This document shows positions 53,308 through 63,032 of a stretch of DNA of 64,000 nucleotides, piece by piece. Under the pieces are notes generated by a model that did no database searches, was not told where the DNA came from, and saw only the letters and a program-made list of their open reading frames with translations. Made by a program: the position numbers and the translations under genes. Numbering within the stretch: the stretch's first letter is position 1; every line of letters starts with the position of its first letter. Source of the stretch: Bacteroidota bacterium (GTDB lineage: Bacteria; Bacteroidota; Ignavibacteria; Ignavibacteriales; Ignavibacteriaceae); NCBI GenBank assembly GCA_021815405.1, contig JAKAGV010000009.1:176684-240683 (forward strand). Reading direction: 5' to 3'.

Positions 53308-55395
53308 TTACTCTATTCCGAGTTGATCTAAAATGAAAGCATATTCAAGCGAAACAACTGTATATCGTTCAAACCTTCCCGAAGCACCGCTGTGTCCAGC
53401 TGACATATTAGCGTGAAACAAAAGCAGATTATCATCCAGCTTCATATCACGAAGCTTAGCAACCCATTTTGCCGGTTCCCAATATTGAACTTGTGAATCA
53501 TTTAAACCAGTCGTAACCAATATGGCAGGATATTTCTTTCTTTCAACATTATCGTATGGTGAATATGAAAGGATGTATTCGTAAAATTCTTTTTTATTTG
53601 GATTTCCCCACTCATCATATTCGCCAGTAGTAAGAGGAATACTATCGTCAAGCATTGTTGTAAGAACATCAACAAAAGGTACTGCAGCAATAACGCCTTT
53701 AAACAAATCTGGTCGCAAATTGATCGTAGCCCCAATTAGCAATCCTCCGGCACTTCCTCCAATAGCAAAAAGATATTCCTTACTTGTATAATTATTTTTA
53801 ATTAAAGTATCAGCACAAGAAATAAAATCGGTAAAAGTATTTTTCTTATTTAAAAGCTTTCCACTTTCATACCATGGTCTTCCAAATTCCTGACCGCCTC
53901 TAATATGAGCAATTGCAAAAATAAACCCTCTGTCAAGAAGACTCAGTCTGGTAGAAGAAAAATCCGGATCAGAACTGATTCCATAAGCGCCGTATCCTGT
54001 AAGAAGTAAAGGATTTTTTCCGTCCTTAATCAAACCTTTTTTATACACAATTGATATAGGAATCTTTGTCCCATCGTCAGCATATGCGAATATTCTTTCA
54101 GATATGTAATTTTCCTTATTAAAATTTCCGACTACCTTTTCCTCCTTTAATATTTTTTTCTCCACTGTCTCCATATTAAAGTCATAAATTGTATCGGGAG
54201 TAGTAAGCGAGGAATAAACAAATCTTAACTCTTTTGATTCATAATCATAGTTTGAAGTTGGATAGATAGAATAAGTATCTTCTTCGAACTCAATATACTT
54301 TTGAGTTTCATTTGACAAATCCAAAATTCTAATCTTCTTCAAACCGTCTCTCCTTTCAAGTATCGCTATAAAGTTTTTAAAGACCTCAATACCTTCCAGT
54401 AAAATTTCTTTTCTATGAGGAATTCTGAGTTTCCAATTTTCTTTAGAAGGGTTATTTATACCAGCCTCGACAAGCTTGAAATTTTTTGCATCGTCGTTAG
54501 TAGTTATTAAAAATTTATCATCAAGATGTTCAACGTAGTACTCATGATTCTTCTCCCGTGCATTTATAAGCTTCAATACACCATTTGGATTATCGGCATC
54601 AATGTACCGGTATTCTGTTGCAGTATTGCTGAAAGAACCGATAAATATATACTTACCTGATTTCGATTTGTTAATATAAACGCTGAACGTCGGATCAACT
54701 TCGTGATATACTTCGGAATCTTTGGAAGATTCAACGCCAATTAGATGCTTAAATATTTTATATGAGCGCAAAGAGCTATCAACTTTGGAATAAAATATAG
54801 TTGTATTATCATTAGCCCAAGCACTTGAACCTGAAGTATTAGAAATCTTATCTTGTAAAAGTTCACCTGTCTCTAAATTTTTGAAAAGGATTTCATATTT
54901 TCTTCTTCCGGAATAATCCACTCCAAAGGCAAGGAGTTTATTATCAGGACTAACATTCAATGAGACTACATTAATAAATTTATGACCTTTTGCCATTTCA
55001 TTTACATCAAGCATAATTTCTTCAGTCACATCGATCATTCCTTTTTTCCGATAATAAACAGGATATTCCTTCGCACCCTCATATCTTCGGTAATAAAAAT
55101 ATCCGTGGTATTTGTAAGGAACCGATTCATCTTCCTTTTTTATTCTTCCAACAATTTCGCTGAAAAGTTTCTTCTGCAATCCTTCAGTATGAGCAAGTTT
55201 CTGTTTAGTGTATTCATTTTCGGATTTAAGATATTCGATTACTTTGGGATTATTAATATCATTCATCCAATAATAAAAATCATTTCTTATATGACCGTGT
55301 TTCGTCAATTGAGTTTTAATTCTGTCAGCAACCGGAGCTTCCGGCTTTTCCAATTCTTTATTGGTTGTTTTTATAGCAACGCTTTCTTTATACAT
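53308..55395 (-). CDS. Oligopeptidase B-like S9 family peptidase
   Basis: A 695-residue prolyl-oligopeptidase-fold enzyme without signal peptide, so cytoplasmic. N-terminal propeller (residues about 70-410) begins after DRIKTQLTKHGHIRNDFYYW; the catalytic domain has the nucleophile in GGSAGGLLIGATINLRPDLF (Ser about 550), Asp in GLNDSQVQYWEPAKW and His in NMSAGHSGASGRF (about 668). The segment VPFVDVLTTMLDDSIPLTT-GEYDEWGNP is the oligopeptidase B signature, suggesting cleavage after basic residues of small peptides. Its neighbour downstream is the chagasin-like gene; a functional link is unproven, because chagasins target a different peptidase class. Confidence 0.92.
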   Translation of the reverse strand: MYKESVAIKTTNKELEKPEAPVADRIKTQLTKHGHIRNDFYYWMNDINNPKVIEYLKSENEYTKQKLAHTEGLQKKLFSEIVGRIKKEDESVPYKYHGYFYYRRYEGAKEYPVYYRKKGMIDVTEEIMLDVNEMAKGHKFINVVSLNVSPDNKLLAFGVDYSGRRKYEILFKNLETGELLQDKISNTSGSSAWANDNTTIFYSKVDSSLRSYKIFKHLIGVESSKDSEVYHEVDPTFSVYINKSKSGKYIFIGSFSNTATEYRYIDADNPNGVLKLINAREKNHEYYVEHLDDKFLITTNDDAKNFKLVEAGINNPSKENWKLRIPHRKEILLEGIEVFKNFIAILERRDGLKKIRILDLSNETQKYIEFEEDTYSIYPTSNYDYESKELRFVYSSLTTPDTIYDFNMETVEKKILKEEKVVGNFNKENYISERIFAYADDGTKIPISIVYKKGLIKDGKNPLLLTGYGAYGISSDPDFSSTRLSLLDRGFIFAIAHIRGGQEFGRPWYESGKLLNKKNTFTDFISCADTLIKNNYTSKEYLFAIGGSAGGLLIGATINLRPDLFKGVIAAVPFVDVLTTMLDDSIPLTTGEYDEWGNPNKKEFYEYILSYSPYDNVERKKYPAILVTTGLNDSQVQYWEPAKWVAKLRDMKLDDNLLLFHANMSAGHSGASGRFERYTVVSLEYAFILDQLGIE

Positions 55396-55633
55396 AAGTT
55401 ATAGCTGTTTTTTTTATTAGTACTGTTATTTCTTGCCTAGTAAAATAGCAAAACAGAACAAGGGAGTTAGTCTCTTAAATCATTGTGTAAAATTGGCATG
55501 AGATAATTCCGGGAAGGACATTTTGTCAAACAATTTTAATGTTGTAATTTTACTGGAGATTTTTAAAGTGAACTATTATTTAAGTAACTCTAAATATTAA
55601 ATTAAAAATTGCTGAAAAAATGGAGGAACGAAA

Positions 55634-56545
55634 ATGGATCGACGAGAATTTATAAAAAAAGGTTCGTTGGCGGCAATAGCTGCGGGCGCTTTCGGAAACT
55701 TAACTTCAATATTACCTAGCTCATTTACTTCACAAACAAATTATGATTTAGTGGCAGTTAAAGGTGGAGAGCCTGATGTAATGTTTGATAAAGCAATTTC
55801 TTCTTTAGGCGGAATAAAAAAATTTGTGAAGAAGGGTCAGACAGTTGTTATTAAACCGAATATAGGCTGGGATGTTGTTCCGGAAAAAGCTGCATGCACT
55901 AATCCAAAATTAGTATCAAGAATTATAAACTATTGTTTTGAAGCTGGCGCAAAAGATGTTTATGTCTTTGATCATACCTGCGACAACTGGACTCGCTGCT
56001 ATTCATCGAGTGGAATTGAAAGTGCCGCAAAGGATGCCGGCGCAAAAGTAGTCTCCGGTGAAAGCGAAGGCTATTATCAAAATGTATCTGTAAAGAATGG
56101 GAAAAGATTAAAAGAAGCAAAAGTCCATGAATTGATTTTGAGTTCAGACGTTTTTATTAATGTACCCATTTTGAAAGAACATGGCTCAAGCAGAGTAACA
56201 ATCGGAATGAAAAATTTAATGGGTGCCGTTTGGGATAGAGGCTACTGGCATAGCAATAATCTGCATCAATGTATAGCAGACTTTGCTACTTACCGTAAAC
56301 CTGACCTTACAATTGTGGATGCTTACAATGTAATGATGAAAAACGGTCCGAGAGGAAGATCTAAAGACGATTTAATCTTAATGAAATCTTTAATTGTTTC
56401 AACTGATATGGTTGCCGCAGATGCTGCCGCAGCAAAAATTTTCGGAATCAATCCGGACGACATTCCATATATAAATTATGCCGCCGAATTGAAAGCCGGA
56501 ACAAAAGATTTGACAAAGCTAAGAATCAACAGAATTATTATGTAA
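55634..56545 (+). CDS. Tat-signal DUF362 protein
   Basis: A 303-residue protein with a twin-arginine signal (DRREFIKKGSLAAIAAGAFG), so it is exported folded. The rest is DUF362: VKKGQTVVIKPNIGWDVVPE, TNPKLVSRIINYCFEAGAKDVYVFDHT, INVPILKEHGSSRVTIGMKNLMGAVWDRGYWH and LTIVDAYNVMMKNGPRG. Family members often carry or accompany iron-sulfur proteins, but no Cys cluster is in this one. A strong GGAGG lies 8 nt upstream of ATG 55634. The membrane polyferredoxin follows after 124 bp on the same strand, which suggests a shared redox role. Confidence 0.88.
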   Translation: MDRREFIKKGSLAAIAAGAFGNLTSILPSSFTSQTNYDLVAVKGGEPDVMFDKAISSLGGIKKFVKKGQTVVIKPNIGWDVVPEKAACTNPKLVSRIINYCFEAGAKDVYVFDHTCDNWTRCYSSSGIESAAKDAGAKVVSGESEGYYQNVSVKNGKRLKEAKVHELILSSDVFINVPILKEHGSSRVTIGMKNLMGAVWDRGYWHSNNLHQCIADFATYRKPDLTIVDAYNVMMKNGPRGRSKDDLILMKSLIVSTDMVAADAAAAKIFGINPDDIPYINYAAELKAGTKDLTKLRINRIIM

Positions 56546-56669
56546 TTAGATATTTAACGCCGGATGAATGACCTTCACATAGAATTGTCAAGAATCCGGC
56601 ATAGTATATCTATCGAATTGCTAATTATGAGATATGTTAAATGATTTAAACTGCGGGACTTACGATTAA

Positions 56670-58253
56670 ATGAAGTTATCTCACCTAAAAAAAATCCGTG
56701 TCATAATATCGCTCATCTTTTTTATTTCGATGGCGTCATTATTTTTAGATTACGGCAATTTATTGTCGCCAAAATTTACAAATTACTTCACCTATCTTCA
56801 GTTTATCCCTTCGCTAATAAAATTTATCGGAACAGCAGGAATAGCTGGGGCTGGTTTTATTTTTATTTTGCTTTTAGCGCTTTCGTTCGGTAGAATTTAT
56901 TGTTCAAGCATTTGCCCTCTCGGAACACTACAAGATATTTTTTCATTTCTTCACAAAAAGATAAAGAAGAAAAAATATTTTAAACTGCGAAAAGCAAACA
57001 GTTCGTTACGTCATACTTTCTTATTCCTTGCCGTTATCTTATTCCTAAGCGGCAGTATATTTGCGATAAATCTACTAGACCCATATAGTAACTTCGGTAG
57101 AATTACTACGCAAATATTCAAACCGTTTCTTCTACTAGCTAATAACTTGGCATCTTTTACATTGAGTAAATTGAATATCTATTCAATTTATCCTGTAGAA
57201 ATAAAAGGAATAAATATCATTGCAATATCTTTATCGCTTCTGTTTCTTGCGATTGTCTTTTGGATGTCGTTTTTTCATGGAAGATTATTCTGCAACACTG
57301 TTTGCCCGGTTGGAACTTTCCTAGGATTGATTTCAAGATTTTCTTTATTCAAAATAAAAATTGATGAAGAAAATTGCATAAGCTGTAATTTATGCGAAAG
57401 AGTTTGTAAATCGGAATGCATTGATAAAAAAGAAAAGGAACTGGATTTCAGCCGCTGTGTAAGCTGTTATAATTGTTTTGCTGTATGTCCTACAGATGGC
57501 ATTAATTTCTCTTTCAACTTAAAAAAGTTGGAATTTACAAATAATGGAAAAGTAGATTTGAAAAAAAGAGAATTCGTTGCAACGATTATAGGTTTTCTAC
57601 TGGCTCCGGTTACTTCACTTTTATCACAGACAAAAATAGTTGCAAAGAATCCCAGTAAAGTACCCATATTTAAAAAGAATCCTGTAACTCCGCCAGGCTC
57701 AATTAGCATTGAACATTTTACCAGTAAATGCACTGCTTGTAATCTTTGTATCAGCGCTTGTCCTGTGCAGGTTCTTCAGCCTTCATTTTTAGATTATGGA
57801 ATCCTTGGTATTATGCAGCCCAAAATGGATTACCGAACAAGCTTTTGTAATTTCGAATGTATTATCTGCAGCCAGGTTTGTCCAAGCGGTGCAATACTTC
57901 CCATTGAGCCCGGAAAGAAAAAAATAACACAGCTTGGTAAGGTTACTTTTGTAAAAGATAATTGTATCGTATTCACTGAGAAGACTGACTGCGGTGCATG
58001 TGCCGAACATTGCCCTACTAAAGCCGTTTCAATGATCCCATATCAGGAGGGCTCAACAAAAATTGCAAACTTACGCATGCCACAAGTGCAAAACGAATAT
58101 TGCATCGGCTGCGGCGCCTGTGAATTTGCATGCCCGGTGAAACCTTACAAAGCAATTTATGTTGAAGGCAATCCAATCCATCGAATCGCAAAAAAGAAAG
58201 AGGAGAAGAAGATTGAAGAAAAAATTAATTATAAAGAAGAATTTCCTTTTTGA
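56670..58253 (+). CDS. Membrane polyferredoxin (NapH/NosR-like 4Fe-4S protein)
   Basis: A 527-residue protein. The N-terminal ~220 residues hold about five membrane helices with two NapH/NosR-type loops (CSSICPLGTLQD and CNTVCPVGTFLG). A cytoplasmic or periplasmic part then carries many 4Fe-4S motifs: CISCNLCERVC and CVSCYNCFAVCP from residue 236, CTACNLCISACP (354), CNFECIICSQVCP, CGACAEHCP (about 441) and CIGCGACEFACP (478). This is an electron conduit across or along the membrane, probably quinol-linked. The terminal oxidoreductase is not obvious here; the adjacent Tat-exported DUF362 protein is the best candidate partner. Confidence 0.88.
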   Translation: MKLSHLKKIRVIISLIFFISMASLFLDYGNLLSPKFTNYFTYLQFIPSLIKFIGTAGIAGAGFIFILLLALSFGRIYCSSICPLGTLQDIFSFLHKKIKKKKYFKLRKANSSLRHTFLFLAVILFLSGSIFAINLLDPYSNFGRITTQIFKPFLLLANNLASFTLSKLNIYSIYPVEIKGINIIAISLSLLFLAIVFWMSFFHGRLFCNTVCPVGTFLGLISRFSLFKIKIDEENCISCNLCERVCKSECIDKKEKELDFSRCVSCYNCFAVCPTDGINFSFNLKKLEFTNNGKVDLKKREFVATIIGFLLAPVTSLLSQTKIVAKNPSKVPIFKKNPVTPPGSISIEHFTSKCTACNLCISACPVQVLQPSFLDYGILGIMQPKMDYRTSFCNFECIICSQVCPSGAILPIEPGKKKITQLGKVTFVKDNCIVFTEKTDCGACAEHCPTKAVSMIPYQEGSTKIANLRMPQVQNEYCIGCGACEFACPVKPYKAIYVEGNPIHRIAKKKEEKKIEEKINYKEEFPF

Positions 58254-58255
58254 AT

Positions 58256-59224
58256 TTATTTTCTTCCAACTATTTGCGCTCCACCACGTGAAGTTATGTT
58301 TGTTTTAATTTCTTTTAGATCGGCGTTTTCAAGCCAGGAATAAATTTCTTTTTCAGTATAAGTATCTCCGCCTTGAGTATTGACCAGCATATTCAATGCA
58401 AAGAATGTTCCGCTTGCCGGCGAAGTTCTTTCCTCATTCATAGCAAAATCTTGAATTACAATTTGTCCGCCGCTATTTAACGCATCAGCAGATTTCTGAA
58501 TCAACCTTTTATTTTCATCAAATGAATTGCTGTGAACAATAGCTGAAAGGAAAATCAGGTCATACCCTGACCCTAAATCATCATGTAAATAATTTCCTTT
58601 GATGGTTTTTATTTTGTCTTGCAGTCCGGCGTTTGAAATATACTTTTGAGTTAAAGGAACAACATCAGGAAGATCGAAAACAACTGCGTTTATATCTTCT
58701 TTTGCCTTAACGAATCCCATGGAATAAGCACCGGAGCCTCCACCAACATCAAGAACGGTGTGAACATTAGTTAAATCAAGCATATCAATATCTCCCGGAA
58801 CTTGTTTTAGCGCGCGGTAATGCATAGCTTCGATAAAATTCTCCAGCCAGTTTTTGCTTCCGGAAGTTACTTTCGATGTTCCTTTCCCATTTCGAACAAT
58901 GCTAGTCAACCTGCTCCAAGAATCCCATAGATTTACAGCATGCATCATGTTCGAAATAAAATCCGGCTTTCCTTTCACTAAAAATTTTGAAGAGAAGTTA
59001 GTGTTGGAAAATTTTCCGTTATACTTTTCCAATAAATTCAACGCGCAAAGCGCATTCATTAATCTATCTGTAGCCTTTATATCTGATGAAATTAATTTTG
59101 AGACATCTTCGGAAGATTTAGCTCCTTCACTTATTACGGTAAATATTTCCAGTTCTAAAGATGTTAGTAAAATCCGGCTTGTTTGGAATCCGTAAATAAT
59201 ATCTAGAAATTCTTGTGGATTCAT
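58256..59224 (-). CDS. SAM-dependent O-methyltransferase (Methyltransf_2 type)
   Basis: A 322-residue enzyme with an N-terminal winged-helix dimerisation domain (ILLTSLELEIFTVISEGAKSSEDVSKL) and a C-terminal Rossmann methyltransferase: SAM motif I VLDVGGGSGAYSMGFVKA (about residues 157-174), DLPDVVPLTQKYI, and YDLIFLSAIVHSN. Similar to plant/bacterial acetylserotonin- or hydroxyneurosporene-type O-methyltransferases; the acceptor cannot be read. Overlaps convergently with the polyferredoxin end (2-bp gap). It is 17 bp downstream of the Gfo/Idh/MocA gene, likely one transcript. Confidence 0.85.
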   Translation of the reverse strand: MNPQEFLDIIYGFQTSRILLTSLELEIFTVISEGAKSSEDVSKLISSDIKATDRLMNALCALNLLEKYNGKFSNTNFSSKFLVKGKPDFISNMMHAVNLWDSWSRLTSIVRNGKGTSKVTSGSKNWLENFIEAMHYRALKQVPGDIDMLDLTNVHTVLDVGGGSGAYSMGFVKAKEDINAVVFDLPDVVPLTQKYISNAGLQDKIKTIKGNYLHDDLGSGYDLIFLSAIVHSNSFDENKRLIQKSADALNSGGQIVIQDFAMNEERTSPASGTFFALNMLVNTQGGDTYTEKEIYSWLENADLKEIKTNITSRGGAQIVGRK

Positions 59225-59241
59225 TTTACTTTCTTCCTTTC

Positions 59242-60288
59242 CTAAAATTCGACTACTTTCCTTTCACTATTACTTTTAATTGCAGCATCAATTAAACGTG
59301 CTGTAATCAGCGCTTCCTCAGGCTTTACTGCTAATTCTTTCCCTTCAGCAATTGCCTCATAAAGATTTTGAAAGAATACCGGATAAGCGCCAGGCATTGT
59401 TTCTATTTTCTTTTTGATAGGAACACCGTTGAAAGTAGTATCTATCATTCCCCAGAATTCTTCCGGTTCTTTTCCCCATTCATCTGAATTCTTGAATCCC
59501 GTTAATTTTAATGCATCTTCCTGAGGATCAAGTCCGTATTTAATAAACGAACCTTCTGTCCCGTGAAGTATAAACCGGGGCAATGGAATCTTAGAAAGGA
59601 AGTTACTTTTCAAAGTAACTTTAAGATTTCGGTAATTCAAAATTATTTCGAAACAGTCGATGATTTTACCTCCTGGTCTTTCAGTCCGCAGATCAGAAAA
59701 TATCATATCGGGCTTTCCAAACAAACATACAGCTTGATCAATTAAATGTGAACCAATATCATGCAGTAACCCCGTACCCGGAAGAACTTCTTCCTTCCAA
59801 GTATTCGGCTTAATAAAATTTCTGAATCTGTCAAAGTGAGATTCAAACTCGACAAGCTCGCCCAATAATTTATCCTTAATAATTTTTATAACTGTCATAA
59901 AGTCCCCATCCCATCTTCTATTTTGAAAAACGGTCAGAATTCTTTTCTGCTGCGCGGCAATATTAATCAATTCTTCAGCTTCAAATGAATTTGTTGTGAA
60001 AGGTTTTTCAACAACAATATGTTTGCCAGCCTGCAAAGCCTGCTTTGCCATTTTGTAATGAAGATGATTCGGTGTATTTATGATTAAAAGATCAATTTCT
60101 TCATCTGCAAGAACGTCTGAGAAACTTTTTACAACCTGAACGTAAGGATATAATTGCTTTGACTTTTCTCCATGTCGTTCAACTACTTTTTTTAAATTAA
60201 AATTCGGATTAGCATCTAGAAATGGCGCATGAAAATATTTACCGGACATTCCAAATCCAATCAACGCAGTGTTAATCTTTTTACTCAT
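59242..60288 (-). CDS. Gfo/Idh/MocA family oxidoreductase
   Basis: A 348-residue NAD(P)-dependent oxidoreductase. Rossmann start NTALIGFGMSGKYFHAPFLD (residues about 6-25), the EKPFTTNSFEAEELI motif (about 93-107, catalytic-lysine EKP) and GTGLLHDIGSHLIDQAVCLFG (the DxGxHxxD motif) are intact. The FGMSGKYFHAPFL variant resembles the YdgJ/YhhX branch, whose substrates are sugars or inositols. Linked to the downstream methyltransferase gene. Confidence 0.9.
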   Translation of the reverse strand: MSKKINTALIGFGMSGKYFHAPFLDANPNFNLKKVVERHGEKSKQLYPYVQVVKSFSDVLADEEIDLLIINTPNHLHYKMAKQALQAGKHIVVEKPFTTNSFEAEELINIAAQQKRILTVFQNRRWDGDFMTVIKIIKDKLLGELVEFESHFDRFRNFIKPNTWKEEVLPGTGLLHDIGSHLIDQAVCLFGKPDMIFSDLRTERPGGKIIDCFEIILNYRNLKVTLKSNFLSKIPLPRFILHGTEGSFIKYGLDPQEDALKLTGFKNSDEWGKEPEEFWGMIDTTFNGVPIKKKIETMPGAYPVFFQNLYEAIAEGKELAVKPEEALITARLIDAAIKSNSERKVVEF

Positions 60289-60394
60289 AATTATCCTCTA
60301 GTGCATTCCTTAAATTTTAGGATTTAAATTTATATATGTTTGACTGAAAAAGTATTGCTTGATTTAATAAAATAGCTTTATTGATTAGTTCTTG

Positions 60395-60805
60395 CTATTG
60401 AGTATCAAATTCATTATCCAGAATTGACATCACCAGATTAGTAATTGAAGCTTTGTTGAACGGCTTGGCAAGGTAATGAGTTAATCCTGAAGCTAAAAAA
60501 ATATTTTTATCATTTGGAGATGCATACGCAGTAAGTGCAACAATAGCAGTGTTCTCGTAACCCTTAATATTTCTGATTTGCTTTGCAGCTTCTAAACCGG
60601 ATAAACCGCTACCCAAATTTATATCCATTAAAATAAGAGGATATTGATTCTGCCTAGATAATTCAAGCGCGGCACTACCATTATCAGCAATATCAATCAA
60701 ACAAATTTCTTTTAGAAAATATTTAGTGACATCAACACTTGGTTTATCATTCTCTACAAGAAGAATTCGAGGTAAACTTTTGGTTTCCTTTTTTATTCCA
60801 TCCAT
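60395..60805 (-). CDS. Single-domain response regulator
   Basis: A 136-residue CheY-like receiver and nothing else. RILLVENDKPSV holds the acidic pair, LILMDINLGSG the phosphoacceptor Asp (about residue 60), ALTAYASPNDK the conserved Thr/Ala switch and LAKPFNKASI the Lys-Pro. No output domain. The usual partner is a hybrid or histidine kinase elsewhere; the NtrY-like kinase at 10.0 kb is too distant to pair by location. Confidence 0.9.
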   Translation of the reverse strand: MDGIKKETKSLPRILLVENDKPSVDVTKYFLKEICLIDIADNGSAALELSRQNQYPLILMDINLGSGLSGLEAAKQIRNIKGYENTAIVALTAYASPNDKNIFLASGLTHYLAKPFNKASITNLVMSILDNEFDTQ

Positions 60806-60946
60806 TTTATTTCCAAAATAAATTCCCTCAGGTATAAATGAAGTTTAAGTCTCAGTTATAGGACTTATAATTTCCTTGGACTATACTTAATAAATTTTTA
60901 CTTCAATAGCAACGATTTCAAAATTTTCTATGCCGCACGCCTGCAA

Positions 60947-61759
60947 ATGTTTGGGAATATGAATCTACAGAACAAAAAGATAAATTTTATTAAATTCGTC
61001 TTAATAATTTTGAAAAATTTAAATTACATTTTGAACAACTATAAATTTATCATTCAATACGATGGGACTGATTATGCAGGGTGGCAAATTCAAAAAAACG
61101 CCATAACTGTTCAGCAGAAAATTACTGATGCCATTGAAATTCTTTTAAAAGAAAAAGTTAATCTAGTAGGTTCCGGCAGAACTGATGCGGGAGTTCATGC
61201 ACTAGGACAGATTGCAAACTTCCGCACTGAAAATGAAATTGATATCTATAAGTTCAAACATTCCTTAAATGCAATTCTTCCTACGGATATTTCAATAATC
61301 GAAATGGCTAAGGCAGCCCCTGAATTTCACTCAAGGTTTGATGCAAAGAAAAGAAGCTATTTTTATCTTTTTTCTAAATACAAATCTCCTTTTTACTTAA
61401 GGTATTCCTATTTTTATCCTACTGATATAAACTGCGGCATGCTGAATGAACTAAGCAAAACATTTCTAGGTAAAAAAGATTTTACATCATTTGCAAGGAA
61501 GAGCACAGAACCGGAAAATAAAACATGCAATATTTACGAAGCCCACTGGAAGGAAACTAACGGCTTGGTTATTTTTAAGATTGAAGCTGATAGATTTTTG
61601 CATGGAATGGTTAGAACTATAACCGGCACATTGTTGCGAGCTATGAAAAGCAATTTGGGCAATAATTTTTTGGAAAATATTTTTAATTCAATGGACCGCA
61701 AAGCCGCCGGCGAAGCAGTTCCGGCAAAAGGATTAATTTTATTCAAAGTAAAATATTAA
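60947..61759 (+). CDS. truA: tRNA pseudouridine(38-40) synthase TruA
   Basis: Isomerises U38-U40 in the tRNA anticodon arm. The catalytic motif SGRTDAGVHALGQIANFRT (Asp about residue 84 of the long form), IQYDGTDYAGWQIQ, FHSRFDAKKRSYFYLFS and the C-terminal RFLHGMVRTITGTLL are intact. Homology begins at NYKFIIQYDG, so the first ~28 residues from ATG 60947 (AT-rich, hydrophobic) are probably not translated; TTG 61031 giving (M)NNYKFIIQ is an alternative start, about 242 residues, though neither has a strong ribosome-binding site. One base separates it from the SDR gene. Confidence 0.95.
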   Translation: MFGNMNLQNKKINFIKFVLIILKNLNYILNNYKFIIQYDGTDYAGWQIQKNAITVQQKITDAIEILLKEKVNLVGSGRTDAGVHALGQIANFRTENEIDIYKFKHSLNAILPTDISIIEMAKAAPEFHSRFDAKKRSYFYLFSKYKSPFYLRYSYFYPTDINCGMLNELSKTFLGKKDFTSFARKSTEPENKTCNIYEAHWKETNGLVIFKIEADRFLHGMVRTITGTLLRAMKSNLGNNFLENIFNSMDRKAAGEAVPAKGLILFKVKY

Positions 61760-61760
61760 T

Positions 61761-62516
61761 ATGATTGATTTGAGTTCAAGAGTAGTTTTAATTACTGGAG
61801 GATCTAACGGCATTGGCGAAGCATGCGTTAGATTATTTGCAGCAGCAAATGCTAAAGTTGCTTTTACATTCAATACAGATGCTGCATCGGCGAACATGCT
61901 GGTAAAAGAACTTTCTCCTAAAACTAAAATTAAAGCTTATCAAATTGATTTGATGAATTTGGTAGATATTGAAAACTTAGTTTATGTCGTCATTTCAGAA
62001 TTTGGGAAAATCGATATACTCGTTAATAATGCCGGTATTTGGAAATTCGGCAAAGCCGACGAGATGAAGCTTGAAAATTGGGAAGAAACGATTAAAATAA
62101 ATTTGACTGCAACATTTTTGTTTACAAAGTTTTCTATTCCTTCGATGAAACAAAATCATTTCGGTAGAATAATAAATATTACTTCCACAGCAGGACAAAG
62201 AGGCGAGCCTTTTCACTCTCATTATGCAGCTTCCAAAGGCGGCGTAATTTCTTTTACAAAATCACTTGCTGTAGAGCTTGGCGAATTCAACATAACTGTT
62301 AACAGTGTAGCTCCCGGTTGGGTTGAAACGGGAATGTCAGAAGAAGTTTTTTCAGACAAGGAGTATAAAGAAAAAGTCCGGCAGGAAATTCCGCTAAAAA
62401 GGATAGCTACGCCGGAAGATGTTGCAGGTCCGGTATTGTTTCTGGCATCCAATCTTGCCAGACACATCAACGGGGAAATCTTGAATGTAAACGGTGGTTC
62501 AGTTTTATGCGGTTAA
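61761..62516 (+). CDS. Short-chain dehydrogenase/reductase (FabG-like)
   Basis: A 251-residue SDR. Cofactor loop VLITGGSNGIGEACVRLF (TGxxxGIG at about 12-19), NNAGIW, catalytic Ser in NITSTAGQRGEP, and YAASKGG (YxxxK about residues 153-157) with the C-terminal LNVNGGSVLCG. Close to 3-oxoacyl-ACP reductases by pattern, but with no fatty-acid genes around, so the substrate is open. Follows truA by one base. Confidence 0.9.
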   Translation: MIDLSSRVVLITGGSNGIGEACVRLFAAANAKVAFTFNTDAASANMLVKELSPKTKIKAYQIDLMNLVDIENLVYVVISEFGKIDILVNNAGIWKFGKADEMKLENWEETIKINLTATFLFTKFSIPSMKQNHFGRIINITSTAGQRGEPFHSHYAASKGGVISFTKSLAVELGEFNITVNSVAPGWVETGMSEEVFSDKEYKEKVRQEIPLKRIATPEDVAGPVLFLASNLARHINGEILNVNGGSVLCG

Positions 62517-62531
62517 ATCAAAGGTAGATAA

Positions 62532-63026
62532 ATGGAAAGTCTTTCACAGCTTCATCCTCAAGTAGTACATTTTCCTATTGTATTATTTTTACTTTATGTA
62601 TTGCTTGAAATAATCGGAACAGTATTTAAGAAAGATTTTTTTTCAAATGCAGCGCATCTCATCTTGTTTTTAGGAGTGCTGGGCGCTTTTGCTGCAGTGC
62701 TTACAGGCAATTCTGCTGAAGATGCCGCACGCTTATTGAGCAAAGCTGGAGCTTCGATTCCTCTTAAGGCAATTGGTGAGCATTCCGACTATGCAACTTT
62801 TATGATGTGGTTTTTTACTGGACTTTTAGTCTTGCGAACTTACCTGGTGCTTAAAAAGAAATTTACCGGTACTATAAAATATTTTTTCATTATATTGTCA
62901 ATTGTAGGTGCTTTCTTCGTATATAGAACCGGATACCTTGGAGGCAGGCTAGTCTATAAATATGGCATTGGAACTGATCTAAAAAAAATGGAGATAAAAA
63001 ATCCTCAAACAAAAAGCGGAGAATAA
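62532..63026 (+). CDS. DUF2231 family membrane protein
   Basis: A 164-residue protein with four membrane helices. The N-terminal LHPQVVHFPIVLFLLYVLLE is the DUF2231 signature (LHPxxVHFPI, histidines at the helix start), followed by helices at about 41-60, 90-108 and 116-135 and GTGYLGGRLVYKYG-like IKYFFIILSIVGAFFVYRTGYLGG. Members are thought to be redox- or haem-associated cytochrome-b561-like proteins, without firm function. AAGGTAG precedes ATG 62532. Confidence 0.8.
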   Translation: MESLSQLHPQVVHFPIVLFLLYVLLEIIGTVFKKDFFSNAAHLILFLGVLGAFAAVLTGNSAEDAARLLSKAGASIPLKAIGEHSDYATFMMWFFTGLLVLRTYLVLKKKFTGTIKYFFIILSIVGAFFVYRTGYLGGRLVYKYGIGTDLKKMEIKNPQTKSGE

Positions 63027-63032
63027 AAAATC

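Noticed and set aside
56559..56600. GCCGGAT/ATCCGGC inverted repeat between the DUF362 and polyferredoxin genes
   Set aside because: 7-bp arms with a 28-nt loop and no T-tract; not convincing as terminator or operator.
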